Source of the DNA: DASQFQ01 sp038238015
GTDB lineage: Bacteria; Actinomycetota; Thermoleophilia; Solirubrobacterales; Solirubrobacteraceae
Assembly: GCA_038238015.1 (NCBI GenBank)
Contig: JBBRYA010000004.1
Span: forward strand, 1 to 64,000
DNA length: 64,000 nt
Reading direction: 5' to 3'
A program made the translations under genes and the position numbers. The notes beneath the pieces were generated by a model. That model searched no databases and was not told the origin of the DNA. It worked only from the letters and a program-made list of their open reading frames with translations. Positions 23,853-32,391 of this stretch are shown here, in pieces. Positions within the stretch are counted from its first letter, which is position 1. The number at the start of each line of letters is the position of its first letter.

Positions 23853-24506
23853 ATGCCGGAGACCGCCACCCCCGAGCGCCCTCGCCCCCCGGCGCGCCGA
23901 GGCCCGGCGAACGCTCGCGCGCGGCGCCGCCCGCGGCGCGGATCCGGGGGCTCCGGTGTGGTCCTCAGGCGCGTGCTGGCGGCGCTCGGCGCCCTGCTGG
24001 TGCTCGGCGTGGGAATCGCGGTCGCGCTGCTGGTCACCGGCAGCTCGAGTGACGATGGCGCCGCCGCGGTCGCCTCGCGCGCGACCCCGGCGCCGAGCCA
24101 GACCGCTGCGCCGACCCCGGCCCGCAGGCACGCGCCACGACTGACCCACGCCCAGCGCCAGAGCCGCGCGGCGGCGATCCAGCAGCTGCGCCTCCAGGGC
24201 TTCACACCGATATCCACCGCCGCGTACCGCCCGCGCCAGACCCTGCGGGTGCTGATCGGGCGGGCGCGCGACAAGACCAGGCCCGGGCTGCGGGCGTTCT
24301 TCTTCGTGCGCGAGGCCTACATCGGGACCGATGCGTCCGAGGCCAGCCGCAACGTCCGCGTCGTGCTCCAGCGCGACTCGACGATCACGCTGGGCTACAA
24401 GCTCGCCAGCGGGCTGACCTCGCGCGTACGCTTCACATGGGACGGCTCGCGCCTTCAGCCGCTGGACGCGATACCGCCGCCCGCCGCGCGCATGCCGCCG
24501 TCGTAG
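23853..24506 (+). CDS. LppP/LprE-like single-pass membrane protein
   Basis: A 217-residue protein with an Arg/Pro-rich cytosolic start, one membrane helix (about 40-63, VLAALGALLVLGVGIAVALLV) and an outside domain. The last 90 residues (TLRVLIGRARD, FFFVREAYIGTDAS, VRFTWDGSRLQPLDAIPP) match the LppP/LprE pattern of mycobacterial lipoproteins, but here no lipobox Cys is present. Function unknown. ATG at 23853. It stands alone between mntH and the HMCES-type gene. Confidence 0.7.
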   Translation: MPETATPERPRPPARRGPANARARRRPRRGSGGSGVVLRRVLAALGALLVLGVGIAVALLVTGSSSDDGAAAVASRATPAPSQTAAPTPARRHAPRLTHAQRQSRAAAIQQLRLQGFTPISTAAYRPRQTLRVLIGRARDKTRPGLRAFFFVREAYIGTDASEASRNVRVVLQRDSTITLGYKLASGLTSRVRFTWDGSRLQPLDAIPPPAARMPPS

Positions 24507-24519
24507 GCTCTGTTCGGCC

Positions 24520-25182
24520 ATGTGCGGGCGCTACACGCTGACGACAACGGTCGGGCCGACGGTGGCGGCGCGCTTCGACCTGACCGAGAGCCTGGACGCG
24601 CCCGAGACGCTCGGGCGCTTCAACGTGTGCCCGACCGAGGACATCCTCGTAGTGACCGGCGGGGGTCAGCGCGTCGCGCGCTGGGGGCTCGTCCCGCCGT
24701 GGGCCAAGGCGGTCGGCGACGGTCCGCTGCTGATCAACGCGCGCAGCGAGACGGTCGCCGAGAAGAAGGCGTTCGCGCGCCTGCTGGTGCGGCCCGAGCG
24801 GCGCTGCCTGGTGGTGGCCGACGGCTGGTATGAGTGGTTGCGCCCGGAGAAGAAGGGCGAGCCGCGCGTGCCGTTTCACTACCGCGTCGACGGCGGCGAG
24901 CTGTTCGCGTTCGCCGGGCTCTGGGACGTGCAGAAGATCGCAGGCGAGTGGGTGGTCTCGGCGACGTTGCTGACCGGCCCGCCCAACGAGGTGGCTGCCC
25001 ACGTCCACGACCGCATGCCCTGCGTGCTCGGCGACCGCGACGCCGAGGCGGCGTGGCTGGACGGAGCCGAGACCGATGTACTGGAGGTCCTGGCCTCCGA
25101 CCGCACGAGCGTCGCGCCCGCCAACCCGGCGGTCAACAAGGCCGGGGTCGAGGGCCCCGAGCTGCTCAGCGTCCCGGCCTGA
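24520..25182 (+). CDS. SRAP/HMCES-family abasic-site DNA-binding protein (YedK-like)
   Basis: Crosslinks to abasic sites in single-stranded DNA and shields them. The 220-residue protein begins MCGRYTL, so Cys2 becomes the catalytic N-terminal residue after Met removal. It also shows INARSET, WYEW near 108, FAFAGLWD and the active-site His in HVHDRMPCVL. These are the hallmark residues of the family. The ATG at 24520 is therefore fixed by the mechanism. Confidence 0.93.
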   Translation: MCGRYTLTTTVGPTVAARFDLTESLDAPETLGRFNVCPTEDILVVTGGGQRVARWGLVPPWAKAVGDGPLLINARSETVAEKKAFARLLVRPERRCLVVADGWYEWLRPEKKGEPRVPFHYRVDGGELFAFAGLWDVQKIAGEWVVSATLLTGPPNEVAAHVHDRMPCVLGDRDAEAAWLDGAETDVLEVLASDRTSVAPANPAVNKAGVEGPELLSVPA

Positions 25183-25204
25183 GGCCTCCCGGCCGCGGGC
25201 TCGA

Positions 25205-26056
25205 CTAGGCCGCGGCGGCGCTCGCGGTCTCGCGCAGGCCCGCGAGCGCCCGCACCAGCACCGCGTTGAACTCGTCGGCCTTGACGCTGACCGCGCCGTG
25301 GTCGCCGCGGACCTCGTACATCGGCGCGTCGAGCGTCCGCGCCAGCGCTCGCTGCTTGTCCGCGGGCACCGCGGTGTCCTTGGTGGTGACGATCACCGCG
25401 GAGGGCACCTCGATGCCGCCGGCCCAGTCGTGGGAGTCAAAGCGCCCCAGCTCGCGGCCCGCCTCGGCGAGGTCGCGCGCGTTGCCGCGGCTGAGCTCGG
25501 CCACCGTCCACGCCGTCGTGGCGGTGTCGGGGAAGCCCGCGGCAAGCAGCCCGCGGCGCCAGACCGCGTTGGGCGCGGCGCCGAGCAGCACGCGCAGGGC
25601 TGCCATCGTGCGCCAGAATGCCTTCATCCGCGGGTCGCTCCAGTCGTTGGCGGTCGCGGCGAGCACGATCGCGGAGACCCGCTGGGGGTGCTGGCGCGCC
25701 AGCAGCTTGGCGATCGGGCCGCCCATCGAGTAGCCCACGGCGATCACCGGCTCGACCCCGAGCTGCTCGAGCAGCGCCCCGGCGTCGTCGGCGCAGGCGC
25801 TCAGCGTGAAGGGCTCGGCGGTGCGCAGCCCGCGCCCGTGGCCGCGATGGTCGACCGCGAGGACGCGGTAGCCGGCCCCGATCAGCGCGTCGTAGTTGCG
25901 AAACCAGTTCAGGTCGGCAGAGAACATCCAGCCGTGCAGCAGCAGCACCGGCGGGCCGTCGCCGCCCGAGTCGCGCAGGAAGAACTCGCCCCGCCCCGGC
26001 ACGTGGACGATGGAGCCGGGCGGGAGGGCGATCGGGGGCTCTGGGACCTGAGGCAT
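25205..26056 (-). CDS. Alpha/beta hydrolase
   Basis: A 283-residue alpha/beta-hydrolase with LLLHGWMFSADLNW, DHRGHGRG and the nucleophile elbow VGYSMGGPIAKLL. A catalytic His is expected near GDHGAVSVKADEF. Such sequences are common in Actinobacteria near lipid or haloperoxidase-like enzymes; the substrate is unknown. ATG at 26056 lies six bases after TACCCT on the minus strand, suggesting a leaderless transcript. It is divergent from the nudC gene. Confidence 0.87.
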   Translation of the reverse strand: MPQVPEPPIALPPGSIVHVPGRGEFFLRDSGGDGPPVLLLHGWMFSADLNWFRNYDALIGAGYRVLAVDHRGHGRGLRTAEPFTLSACADDAGALLEQLGVEPVIAVGYSMGGPIAKLLARQHPQRVSAIVLAATANDWSDPRMKAFWRTMAALRVLLGAAPNAVWRRGLLAAGFPDTATTAWTVAELSRGNARDLAEAGRELGRFDSHDWAGGIEVPSAVIVTTKDTAVPADKQRALARTLDAPMYEVRGDHGAVSVKADEFNAVLVRALAGLRETASAAAA

Positions 26057-26064
26057 CGCGAGAG

Positions 26065-26080
26065 GGTAGAGGGTTCTACC
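26065..26080. promoter_or_regulatory. Inverted repeat between the divergent hydrolase and nudC genes
   Basis: GGTAGA and TCTACC are exact inverted copies around GGGT. The repeat ends directly before the GTG of nudC and overlaps the likely -10 of the opposite gene. It may be an operator or just two mirrored -10 boxes. Confidence 0.35.
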
Positions 26081-26974
26081 GTGGGGGCGGTGCCCGCGCT
26101 GAACACGTTCGAGGGGGCGCGGCTGGACCGCGTCACCGCGCGCCGCCGCGACGCCGAGTGGGTCGCCGAGCGCCTCGCGGATGCCGCCAGCCGCGCGGTC
26201 GTCACCGCTGACGCGGCGGTGGCCGTCGGCGGTCAGGGACTCGCGCTGCTGGAGCTCGGCCCATTGCTCCGGGCCGGCGCCGAGCCGCTGCTGCTCGGCG
26301 TGCAGGACGGCCGCGCGCTGTTCGCCGTCGACGGCGAGGGGCTGGACGCGGAGGTGCTGGCCCCGGCCGAGCTCGTCTCGGTGCGCGAGATCGCTCCGCG
26401 CCTGGCCCAGGACGACGGCGGGCTGATCGCCTATGCGGCCGCGCTGCTGAACTGGCACCGGCGCCATCGCTTCTGCAGCGTCTGCGGCAGCCCGAGCGAA
26501 GTGGGCGAGGCGGGGCTGCTGCGCCGCTGCCCGGCCTGCGGCGCCCAGCACCACCCGCGCACCGATCCCGTGGTGATCATGCTCGTGGTCGACGCCGACC
26601 GCGACCGCGTGCTGCTCGGGCGCCAGCCGAGCTGGCCGCCGGGGCGCTACTCGGCGCTGGCGGGCTTCGTGGAGCCCGGCGAGAGCCTGGAGGACGCGGT
26701 CGCCCGCGAGGTGCTCGAGGAGGCCGGGGTGGAGGTGGCCATGGCGCGTTATGACTCCTCGCAGCCGTGGCCGTTCCCGAGCTCGCTGATGCTCGGGTTC
26801 GCGGTCGACTACGTCGGCGGCGAGGCGGTCGCCAGCGACGGCGAGCTCGAGGACGCCCGCTGGTTCGATCGCTCAGAGCTGGCCGCGGCGGCCGCCGGCG
26901 ACGGCGACGTGAAGCTGCCGCCGCCGGTGGCGATCGCGCGGCGGCTGATCGACGCCTGGCTGTCGCAGCGGTGA
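26081..26974 (+). CDS. nudC: NAD(H) pyrophosphatase / Nudix decapping hydrolase
   Basis: Hydrolyses NADH and can remove NAD caps from RNA. The 297-residue protein has an N-terminal domain and a four-Cys zinc ribbon (CSVCGSPS and CPACGAQHHP). The Nudix box is GFVEPGESLEDAVAREVLEEAGVEV in pattern, and the NADH-specific motif SQPWPFPSSLM follows. GTG at 26081 or 26090 could be the start. The stop overlaps the next gene (GTGA). Confidence 0.93.
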   Translation: MGAVPALNTFEGARLDRVTARRRDAEWVAERLADAASRAVVTADAAVAVGGQGLALLELGPLLRAGAEPLLLGVQDGRALFAVDGEGLDAEVLAPAELVSVREIAPRLAQDDGGLIAYAAALLNWHRRHRFCSVCGSPSEVGEAGLLRRCPACGAQHHPRTDPVVIMLVVDADRDRVLLGRQPSWPPGRYSALAGFVEPGESLEDAVAREVLEEAGVEVAMARYDSSQPWPFPSSLMLGFAVDYVGGEAVASDGELEDARWFDRSELAAAAAGDGDVKLPPPVAIARRLIDAWLSQR

Positions 26975-27345
26975 TCGACGCGGCGGCACTGCGGGCGTGG
27001 TGTCACGCGCGGCCGGAGGTCACCGAGGAGCTGCCGTTCGGCCCGATCACCACGGTCTTCAAGGTCGCGGGCAAGGTCTTCGCGCTGTGCGGCCTGGACT
27101 CCGGGCCGCTGCGGCTCTCGCTGAAGTGCGAGCCCGAGCTTGCCGAGGCGCTGCGGCGCGACCACGCCGCGGTGGTGCCCGGCTGCCACCTCAACAAGCG
27201 CCACTGGAACACGGTGACGCTGGACGGCTCGCTCCCGGACGCGATGGTCCTCGACATGCTCGAGGACTCCTACGACCTCGTGGTCAGCGCGCTGCCGCGC
27301 GCCACGCGCGAGCGGCTCGGATGGGCTGCGGGCCCGACGGGGTAG
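26971..27345 (+). CDS. MmcQ/YjbR-family protein
   Basis: A 124-residue member of the MmcQ/YjbR (CyaY-like fold) family, with LPFGPITTVFKVAGKVFAL and the conserved LNKRHWNTVTLDGSLPDAMVL pattern in parts. These small proteins have a double-wing DNA-binding-like fold and no firm function. GTG at 26971 overlaps the nudC stop by four bases. The last codons GPTG are near a second coupled gene ten bases on. Confidence 0.85.
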   Translation: MIDAAALRAWCHARPEVTEELPFGPITTVFKVAGKVFALCGLDSGPLRLSLKCEPELAEALRRDHAAVVPGCHLNKRHWNTVTLDGSLPDAMVLDMLEDSYDLVVSALPRATRERLGWAAGPTG

Positions 27346-27355
27346 GAGCGCTGCC

Positions 27356-28288
27356 ATGAGCGACTGGACAACGAAGGCCATCCCCGATCAGACCGGCCGG
27401 ACCGTGGTGGTCACCGGCGCCAACAGCGGTATCGGCCTGCAGGCCGCCAAGGTGCTCGCCGAGCATGGTGCCGAGGTGGTGCTGGCGGTGCGCGACACGA
27501 GCCGCGGGGAGAAGGCCGCGGCACAGATGACCGGCCGCGTGGACGTGCGCCGTCTCGACCTCGCCGACCTCGCCTCGGTGCGCGAGTTCGCCGCCGCGCT
27601 GCCCGAGCGCTTCGGGGACGGGCTCGACCTGCTGGTCAACAACGCCGGGGTGATGGCGCTGCCCGAGCGCCGCACCGCCGACGGCTTCGAGATGCAGCTC
27701 GGCACCAACCACCTCGGGCACTTCGCGCTGACCGGCCTGCTCCTGCAGTCGCTGCTGCGCCGGCCCGACCCGCGCGTGGTCACCGTGTCGAGCATGATGC
27801 ACCGCATCGGGCGCATCAACTTCGAGGATCTCCAGAGCGAGCGCTCCTACCGCAAGTGGCCCGCCTACGGCCAGTCAAAGCTCGCCAACCTGCTGTTCAC
27901 CTATGAGCTGCAACGCCGTGCGAGCGCGGCGGGGACGAAGCTGCGCAGCGTGGCCGCCCATCCCGGCTACTCGGCGACCAACCTCCAGGTGACCGGCCCG
28001 CAGATGGCGGGCTCGAGCCTGAACGAGCGCGTCCAGCTCGTGGTCAACAAGCTCTTCGCGCAGAGCGCCGCGATGGGCGCCGAGCCGACGCTCTACGCCG
28101 CGACCACGGCCGACCTGCCCGGAGGCGCGTTTGCCGGCCCGAGCGGGCCCGGGGAATCGCGCGGGCATCCACAGGTCGTCAGCTCCAACAGCCGCTCGAT
28201 GGACGAGACGACTGCGCGGCGGCTGTGGGAGGTCTCCGAGCAGGTGACCGGCGTGCACTACGAGTTCGGGGCCGTCGCGGTGGCCTGA
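27356..28288 (+). CDS. Short-chain dehydrogenase/reductase
   Basis: A 310-residue Rossmann-fold oxidoreductase, close to the retinol-dehydrogenase-like group. The cofactor motif TGANSGIG is near 20-27, NNAG near 97, the catalytic Ser in VSSMMH and YxxxK as YGQSK. The Arg in AVRDTSRG suggests NADP(H). Substrate unknown. ATG at 27356 follows the YjbR gene by ten bases, so the two may share a transcript. Confidence 0.92.
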   Translation: MSDWTTKAIPDQTGRTVVVTGANSGIGLQAAKVLAEHGAEVVLAVRDTSRGEKAAAQMTGRVDVRRLDLADLASVREFAAALPERFGDGLDLLVNNAGVMALPERRTADGFEMQLGTNHLGHFALTGLLLQSLLRRPDPRVVTVSSMMHRIGRINFEDLQSERSYRKWPAYGQSKLANLLFTYELQRRASAAGTKLRSVAAHPGYSATNLQVTGPQMAGSSLNERVQLVVNKLFAQSAAMGAEPTLYAATTADLPGGAFAGPSGPGESRGHPQVVSSNSRSMDETTARRLWEVSEQVTGVHYEFGAVAVA

Positions 28289-28327
28289 GCCGCAGGTTTC
28301 GTCGCTGTCGCGTCTACATAACCGTTC

Positions 28328-28912
28328 TTATCGAGCGTTGGAAGCAGACGCCGGGGCCGTCCACTCCGGCCTCAGCACCGCCAGGCTGACCACGTCCACG
28401 CGCCGCCCGCGCTCCACGTTGCGCTCCCGCGCGAAGCCCTCCTTCTGGAAGCCGAGCCGCTCGGCGAGCGCCAGCACGCGCTCGAGCTCGGGCAGTGTGC
28501 GCATCTCCACGCGGTGCAGCTCCAGCGCCTCAAACGACCAGTCGACCGCGAGCCCGATCGCCTCGGTGGCGACGCCGCGCCCGCGCGCGCCCGGCGTGAG
28601 CCAGAACCCGGTCTCGGCGCGGCCGTGACGGCGGTCGAGCTCGAACAGCACGACCATGCCCAGGAAGGCGTCGCTCTCGCGGTCGGCGACCGCGAAGCGC
28701 ACGAAGCGCCCCTCCTCGAGGCCGCGCGCGTCGCCGGCCATCTGCTCGCGCAGCTCGGCCTCGGTGGGATCGCGCGGCATCCCGAGCGCCACGCCGAGCT
28801 CCGGGTCCTCCGCGAAGGCCGCGGCGGCGGCCGGCAGGTCCTGCTCGCGCAGCGCTCGGAGCGTGACGGCGGCGCCGGTCAGGTGTGGCGGTGCTGGGAT
28901 CGGTTCGGCCAT
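28328..28912 (-). CDS. GNAT-family N-acetyltransferase (RimJ/RimL-like)
   Basis: A 194-residue acetyltransferase with the acetyl-CoA loop in TPGARGRGVATEAIGLAVDW (about 105-125) and the RimJ-type ending (LALAERLGFQKEGFARERNV). It probably acetylates a protein N-terminus or small amine; the target is unknown. ATG at 28912. It converges with the SDR gene across 39 bases. Confidence 0.88.
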   Translation of the reverse strand: MAEPIPAPPHLTGAAVTLRALREQDLPAAAAAFAEDPELGVALGMPRDPTEAELREQMAGDARGLEEGRFVRFAVADRESDAFLGMVVLFELDRRHGRAETGFWLTPGARGRGVATEAIGLAVDWSFEALELHRVEMRTLPELERVLALAERLGFQKEGFARERNVERGRRVDVVSLAVLRPEWTAPASASNAR

Positions 28913-29145
28913 GCCCGCTACGGTATGAGGTCCGGCGGATCGCCCACTCGGCCGGGAGTGCCCTCGGGCCCTCCAGCCGGGCCACGCGCCGTCCTCACGG
29001 GCGGCGGCCAGTCCCGGTGGTCGGGAGTGTCATGCCGCCCAGGCAGAGACACGAGTCCTGGGATGTAGTAGTTCAGCGGTGATCCATGACCGGGAACGGA
29101 GGCCCTGCGCAAGTGGGGCCTTTCGTGCGTTATGACGCCTTGGCC
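28913..29145. other. Intergenic region with no supported gene
   Basis: A 233-base gap upstream of the acetyltransferase gene and downstream of the J-domain gene. It holds a terminator-like hairpin at its right end. A GTAGTAGTTCAGCGG stretch near 29064 faintly recalls a tRNA D-arm, but no acceptor stem or T-loop is found. A 64-codon frame on the minus strand (28918-29112) has no known family. Confidence 0.5.
29100..29123 (+). terminator. Hairpin with short T-run, possible terminator
   Basis: AGGCCC (29100-29105) and GGGCCT (29116-29121) are exact inverted copies, followed by TTTC counting the last stem base. The T-run is on the plus strand, yet no plus-strand gene precedes it, so either a short RNA is made here or the hairpin is incidental. 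Confidence 0.4.
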
Positions 29146-29760
29146 CTACCGCGCCGCCGCGCGACCGGTCGCGATCCGCTGCGCGATCGCCGCGGCGGTG
29201 GCGGGCCGCAGCTCGGAGAAGGCGAGGCGGCGGCCGCTCACGGTCTGCAGGCGCAGCACCGCGACGCGCCGGCGCGGGCGGCGCAGGTGGTGCTCGACGG
29301 AGGCGATCGAGCCGAACGGCAGCGACTGCACGCGGCTGGCGATCGCGTCGTCGAGCAGCCACAGCAGCCGCCGCTCGGTCACCGCCAGCAGCGCGCGCGC
29401 GCTCGCCCACGTCGAGGCCGGCGTCACCAGGCGCACGTCCTCGCCGGCGGTGAGCGCGGCCAGCAGCTCGGCCCCCAGCGCCTCGCGGATGGCGGGTTGA
29501 AGCCATGCCCCGCGGCCGGTCGCGGCGGCCGGCTGGGCGTGCGGAGCGCCGGGCGGGGCCGCGGCCTGGGCGCGCCATCCGCCGTCGCGCAGCAGGTCGT
29601 AGGCGACGTTGACCTCGGCCATCCGGCGCTGGGCCTCCTCGCCCCCGCCGCGGTCGGGGTGCCAGCGCTTGGCGGCCTCGCGGTAGGCGCTGGTGACCTC
29701 GCGCGCCGACGCGCCCGCGTTGACGCCGAGGATCGCGAACGGGTCGCTGCGCGCGCTCAC
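29146..29760 (-). CDS. J-domain protein with C-terminal PH-like domain
   Basis: A 204-residue protein. The J domain (about 7-60) has DPFAILGVNAGASAREVTSAYR and the essential HPD in KRWHPDRGGG, so it should stimulate a DnaK-type chaperone. After a Pro/Ala linker, residues 95-195 look like a bacterial PH/GRAM-like domain (VRLVTPASTW, LLAVTERRLLWLLDD, LPFGSIASVEHH), a fold that often binds membranes or regulates. GTG at 29760 overlaps the stop of the upstream SDR gene by four bases. The pairing of these domains is unusual. Confidence 0.8.
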   Translation of the reverse strand: MSARSDPFAILGVNAGASAREVTSAYREAAKRWHPDRGGGEEAQRRMAEVNVAYDLLRDGGWRAQAAAPPGAPHAQPAAATGRGAWLQPAIREALGAELLAALTAGEDVRLVTPASTWASARALLAVTERRLLWLLDDAIASRVQSLPFGSIASVEHHLRRPRRRVAVLRLQTVSGRRLAFSELRPATAAAIAQRIATGRAAAR

Positions 29761-30446
29761 CAGGGCACCGGCTGCCCGTCGCGGAAGAAGCCGCCGGTCG
29801 GTCCGTCGTCCTCGAGCAGCGCGGCCCACAGCACGCTTGCCGCCCCCTCCTGCACCGAGCGCGACGCCCCCGCCCCGCCCATGTCGGTGCGCACCCAGCC
29901 GGGGCAGACCGAGTTCACGAGGATGCCCGTGCCCGCCAGATCGGCGGCGAGCACGCGCGTGATCGCGTTCATGGCGGCCTTGGACACGCTGTAGGCGGGC
30001 GCGTAGGTGCTCATGCCGGCGAGCGAGCCCGCCCCGCTTGAGACGTTGACGATCCTCCCGCCGGGGCCCATCAGCGGGATCGCCGCGACCGCCAGGCGCC
30101 AGGCGCCGAGCGCGTTGGCCTGCCACGCGCGGTCGGCCTCCCCCGGGTCCATCTCCGACGCGGTGCCGTGACCCGGGATGACGCCCGCGTTGTTGACCAG
30201 CACGTCGAGGTGCTCGAGGCCGCGCACGGCCGCCTCGACGCTCGCCTGGTCGGTCACGTCGAGTGCCACGGCGCGCGCGCCGGCGCCGACCTGCGCGGCA
30301 GCCGCCTCCCCCGCGCCGAGGTCGCGGGCGCCGAGCAGCACCTGAAAGCCACGCGACGTCAGCTCGCGCGCCACCTCGAGGCCAATGCCGCGGTTGGCGC
30401 CGCTCACGAGGGCGTGACGGGAGTCCGGGGTGGTCATGACGGACAT
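29757..30446 (-). CDS. Short-chain dehydrogenase/reductase
   Basis: A 229-residue SDR with SGANRGIG (cofactor loop), NNAG, catalytic Ser in VNVSSGAGS and YSVSK. It resembles carbonyl-reductase-like actinobacterial SDRs. ATG at 30446 or 30437 could start it. It is divergent from the hydroxyproline operon, with only 53 bases between, and coupled to the J-domain gene downstream. No functional link to either is evident. Confidence 0.9.
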   Translation of the reverse strand: MSVMTTPDSRHALVSGANRGIGLEVARELTSRGFQVLLGARDLGAGEAAAAQVGAGARAVALDVTDQASVEAAVRGLEHLDVLVNNAGVIPGHGTASEMDPGEADRAWQANALGAWRLAVAAIPLMGPGGRIVNVSSGAGSLAGMSTYAPAYSVSKAAMNAITRVLAADLAGTGILVNSVCPGWVRTDMGGAGASRSVQEGAASVLWAALLEDDGPTGGFFRDGQPVPW

Positions 30447-30499
30447 TGAAGCGATACTTGGCTCACGCCTGCCACTCGAGCCCCGGAGGCCCGCTTCCC

Positions 30500-31396
30500 G
30501 TGCACTTCCCAGGAGTCATCCCCGCCGTCACGACGCCCTTCGGGCCCGGCGGCGCGCTCGACCTCGACGCGCTGCGCCGCAACGCGAGCAAGCTGCTCGA
30601 CGCCGGGATGGCCGGCCTCGTCGGCAACGGGACGATGGGCGAGGCCGGCAGCCTCTCCCCCTCCGAGCGCCGCGAGGTGCTCGAGGCGCTGGCCGACGCC
30701 GCCTCCGGCCGCGTGACCGTGACCGCGGGCATCTCCGCGCCGACCGCCGCCCAGGCCGCCGACTACGCGCGGGCGGCGCGCGACGCGGGCGCCGGCGGGC
30801 TGATGCTCCTCCCTCCCCTGCTCTACGGCGGCGACGAGCGCGAGGTCCTGGCCTTCTACGCCGAGGTCGCGGCGGCCACCGACCTGCCGGTCATGGCCTA
30901 CAACAACCCGGTGGCCAGCGGCGGGACCGACCTGCTGCCGGCCTTCCTCATCCGGCTCGCCCGCGAGGTCGACACCGTGGTCGCCGTGAAGGAGTGCTCG
31001 GGCGACACGCGGCGCATCCCCGCGCTGATCGAGGGCTCCGGCGGCGCGCTAGAGGTACTGGTCGGCGGCGACGACTGGGCGCTCGAGGGCTACGCGGCGG
31101 GCGCGACCGGCTGGATCTCGGGCGTTGCGAGCGTCGCCCCCGCCGCGTGCGCGGAGCTCCAGCGCCACGTCCAGGACGGCGACCTCGCCGCCGCGCGCGT
31201 CCTCTACGGCCGCATCCTGCCGCTCGCCCGCCTCGACATGACTCCGCAGCTCGTCCAGTACTTCAAGGCCGGGATGGACGCCGTGGGACTCGAGGGCGGC
31301 CCCTGCCGCCCCCCGCGGATGGCGCTGACCAAGGAGCAGCGGGCTGTGCTCGACGCCGCGCTGGAGGCGCTGGGGGCGCAGGCGGTGGCGGTTTGA
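30500..31396 (+). CDS. Delta1-pyrroline-4-hydroxy-2-carboxylate deaminase (DHDPS family)
   Basis: A 298-residue TIM-barrel lyase of the DapA family with the Schiff-base lysine K164 (VAVKECSGD) and the relay tyrosine Y134 (MAYNNP). The next two genes encode a hydroxyproline epimerase and a D-amino-acid oxidoreductase. This fits the third step of trans-4-hydroxyproline breakdown, in which the cyclic imine is deaminated to 2-oxoglutarate semialdehyde. The exact substrate is inferred from this context. GTG at 30500 has GGAGG ten bases upstream and the usual family N-terminus (FPGVIPAVTTPF). Confidence 0.85.
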   Translation: MHFPGVIPAVTTPFGPGGALDLDALRRNASKLLDAGMAGLVGNGTMGEAGSLSPSERREVLEALADAASGRVTVTAGISAPTAAQAADYARAARDAGAGGLMLLPPLLYGGDEREVLAFYAEVAAATDLPVMAYNNPVASGGTDLLPAFLIRLAREVDTVVAVKECSGDTRRIPALIEGSGGALEVLVGGDDWALEGYAAGATGWISGVASVAPAACAELQRHVQDGDLAAARVLYGRILPLARLDMTPQLVQYFKAGMDAVGLEGGPCRPPRMALTKEQRAVLDAALEALGAQAVAV

Positions 31397-32391
31397 GGGC
31401 CAGCCGGGTCTTCGCGGCGGTCGACTCGCATACGGAGGGGATGCCGACCCGCGTGGTCACCGGCGGGGTCGGCACTCTGCCGGGCGCGACGATGCTCGAG
31501 CGCAAGCTGCACTTCGAGCGCCACCTCGACGATCTGCGCCGGCTGCTGATGCGCGAGCCGCGCGGCCACGGCGCGATGTCCGGGGCGATCCTGCAGCCCC
31601 CGACGCGCCCGGACGCCGACTGGGGCGTGCTGTTCATCGAGGTCTCGGGCTGCCTGCCGATGTGCGGGCACGGCACGATCGGCGTCGCCACCGTGCTCGT
31701 GGAGACCGGGATGGTCGCGGTGAGCGAGCCCGAGACCGTCGTCGCGCTCGACACCCCGGCCGGACTCGTGCAGGCGCGCGTGCAGGTCCGCGACGGCGCG
31801 GCGACGTCGGTGACGCTGCGCAACGTGCCCGCGTTCCTCGAGCGCCGCGACGCCGTCGTCGAGCTCGACGGGAGGGCGCTGAGCTACGACCTCGCCTACG
31901 GCGGCAACTTCTACGCGATCGTCGACGCCGCGTCAGCGGGGCTGGCGCCCGTGCCCGAGCAGGCGCCAAGGCTGATCGCCGAGGGCGCCCGGATCATGGC
32001 CGCGATCGAGGCTGAGGGGCGGCCCGTGCACCCCGAGGACCCGCGGATCGGCGGCGTGCGCCACGTGCTCTTCACCGCGCCCGGGCGCGACGGCGCGGAC
32101 GCCCGCGGCGCCGTCTCCATCCACCCGGGCTGGCTGGACCGCTCGCCCTGCGGCACCGGCACCTCGGCGCGGATGGCGCAGCTGCACGCCCGTGGCGAGC
32201 TCGCGCTCGAGCAGCCCTTCGTGCACGAGTCGGTGATCGGAACGCGCTTCACCGGCCGCCTCGTCGAGGCGACCGAGGTGGGCGGCCGCGCCGCGGTCGT
32301 GCCCGAGATCACCGGCCGGGCGTGGATCACCGGCATGGGCCAGTACCTGCTCGATCCCTCCGACCCCTTCCCCGCCGGCTTCGACCTGTGA
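31393..32391 (+). CDS. 4-hydroxyproline 2-epimerase (proline racemase family)
   Basis: Converts trans-4-hydroxy-L-proline to cis-4-hydroxy-D-proline. The 332-residue protein has the family's opening VDSHTEGMPTRVV. Both catalytic cysteines are present: C91 in MCGHGTIG and C253 in SPCGTGTSA, which separates it from the Cys/Thr dehydratase branch. TTG at 31393 overlaps the previous stop (TTGA) and the stop overlaps the next start, so the operon is translated as one unit. Hydroxyproline is preferred over proline because of the neighbouring deaminase. Confidence 0.9.
   Translation: MRASRVFAAVDSHTEGMPTRVVTGGVGTLPGATMLERKLHFERHLDDLRRLLMREPRGHGAMSGAILQPPTRPDADWGVLFIEVSGCLPMCGHGTIGVATVLVETGMVAVSEPETVVALDTPAGLVQARVQVRDGAATSVTLRNVPAFLERRDAVVELDGRALSYDLAYGGNFYAIVDAASAGLAPVPEQAPRLIAEGARIMAAIEAEGRPVHPEDPRIGGVRHVLFTAPGRDGADARGAVSIHPGWLDRSPCGTGTSARMAQLHARGELALEQPFVHESVIGTRFTGRLVEATEVGGRAAVVPEITGRAWITGMGQYLLDPSDPFPAGFDL

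Noticed and set aside
28918..29112. Minus-strand ORF of 64 codons in the largest gap
   Set aside because: No ribosome site, no family and Pro/Arg-rich composition typical of non-coding frames in GC-rich DNA.
29060..29130. tRNA-like stretch (GTAGTAGTTCAGCGG) in the 28.9-29.1 kb gap
   Set aside because: No matching acceptor stem, anticodon arm or T-loop could be drawn, so it is not called a tRNA.
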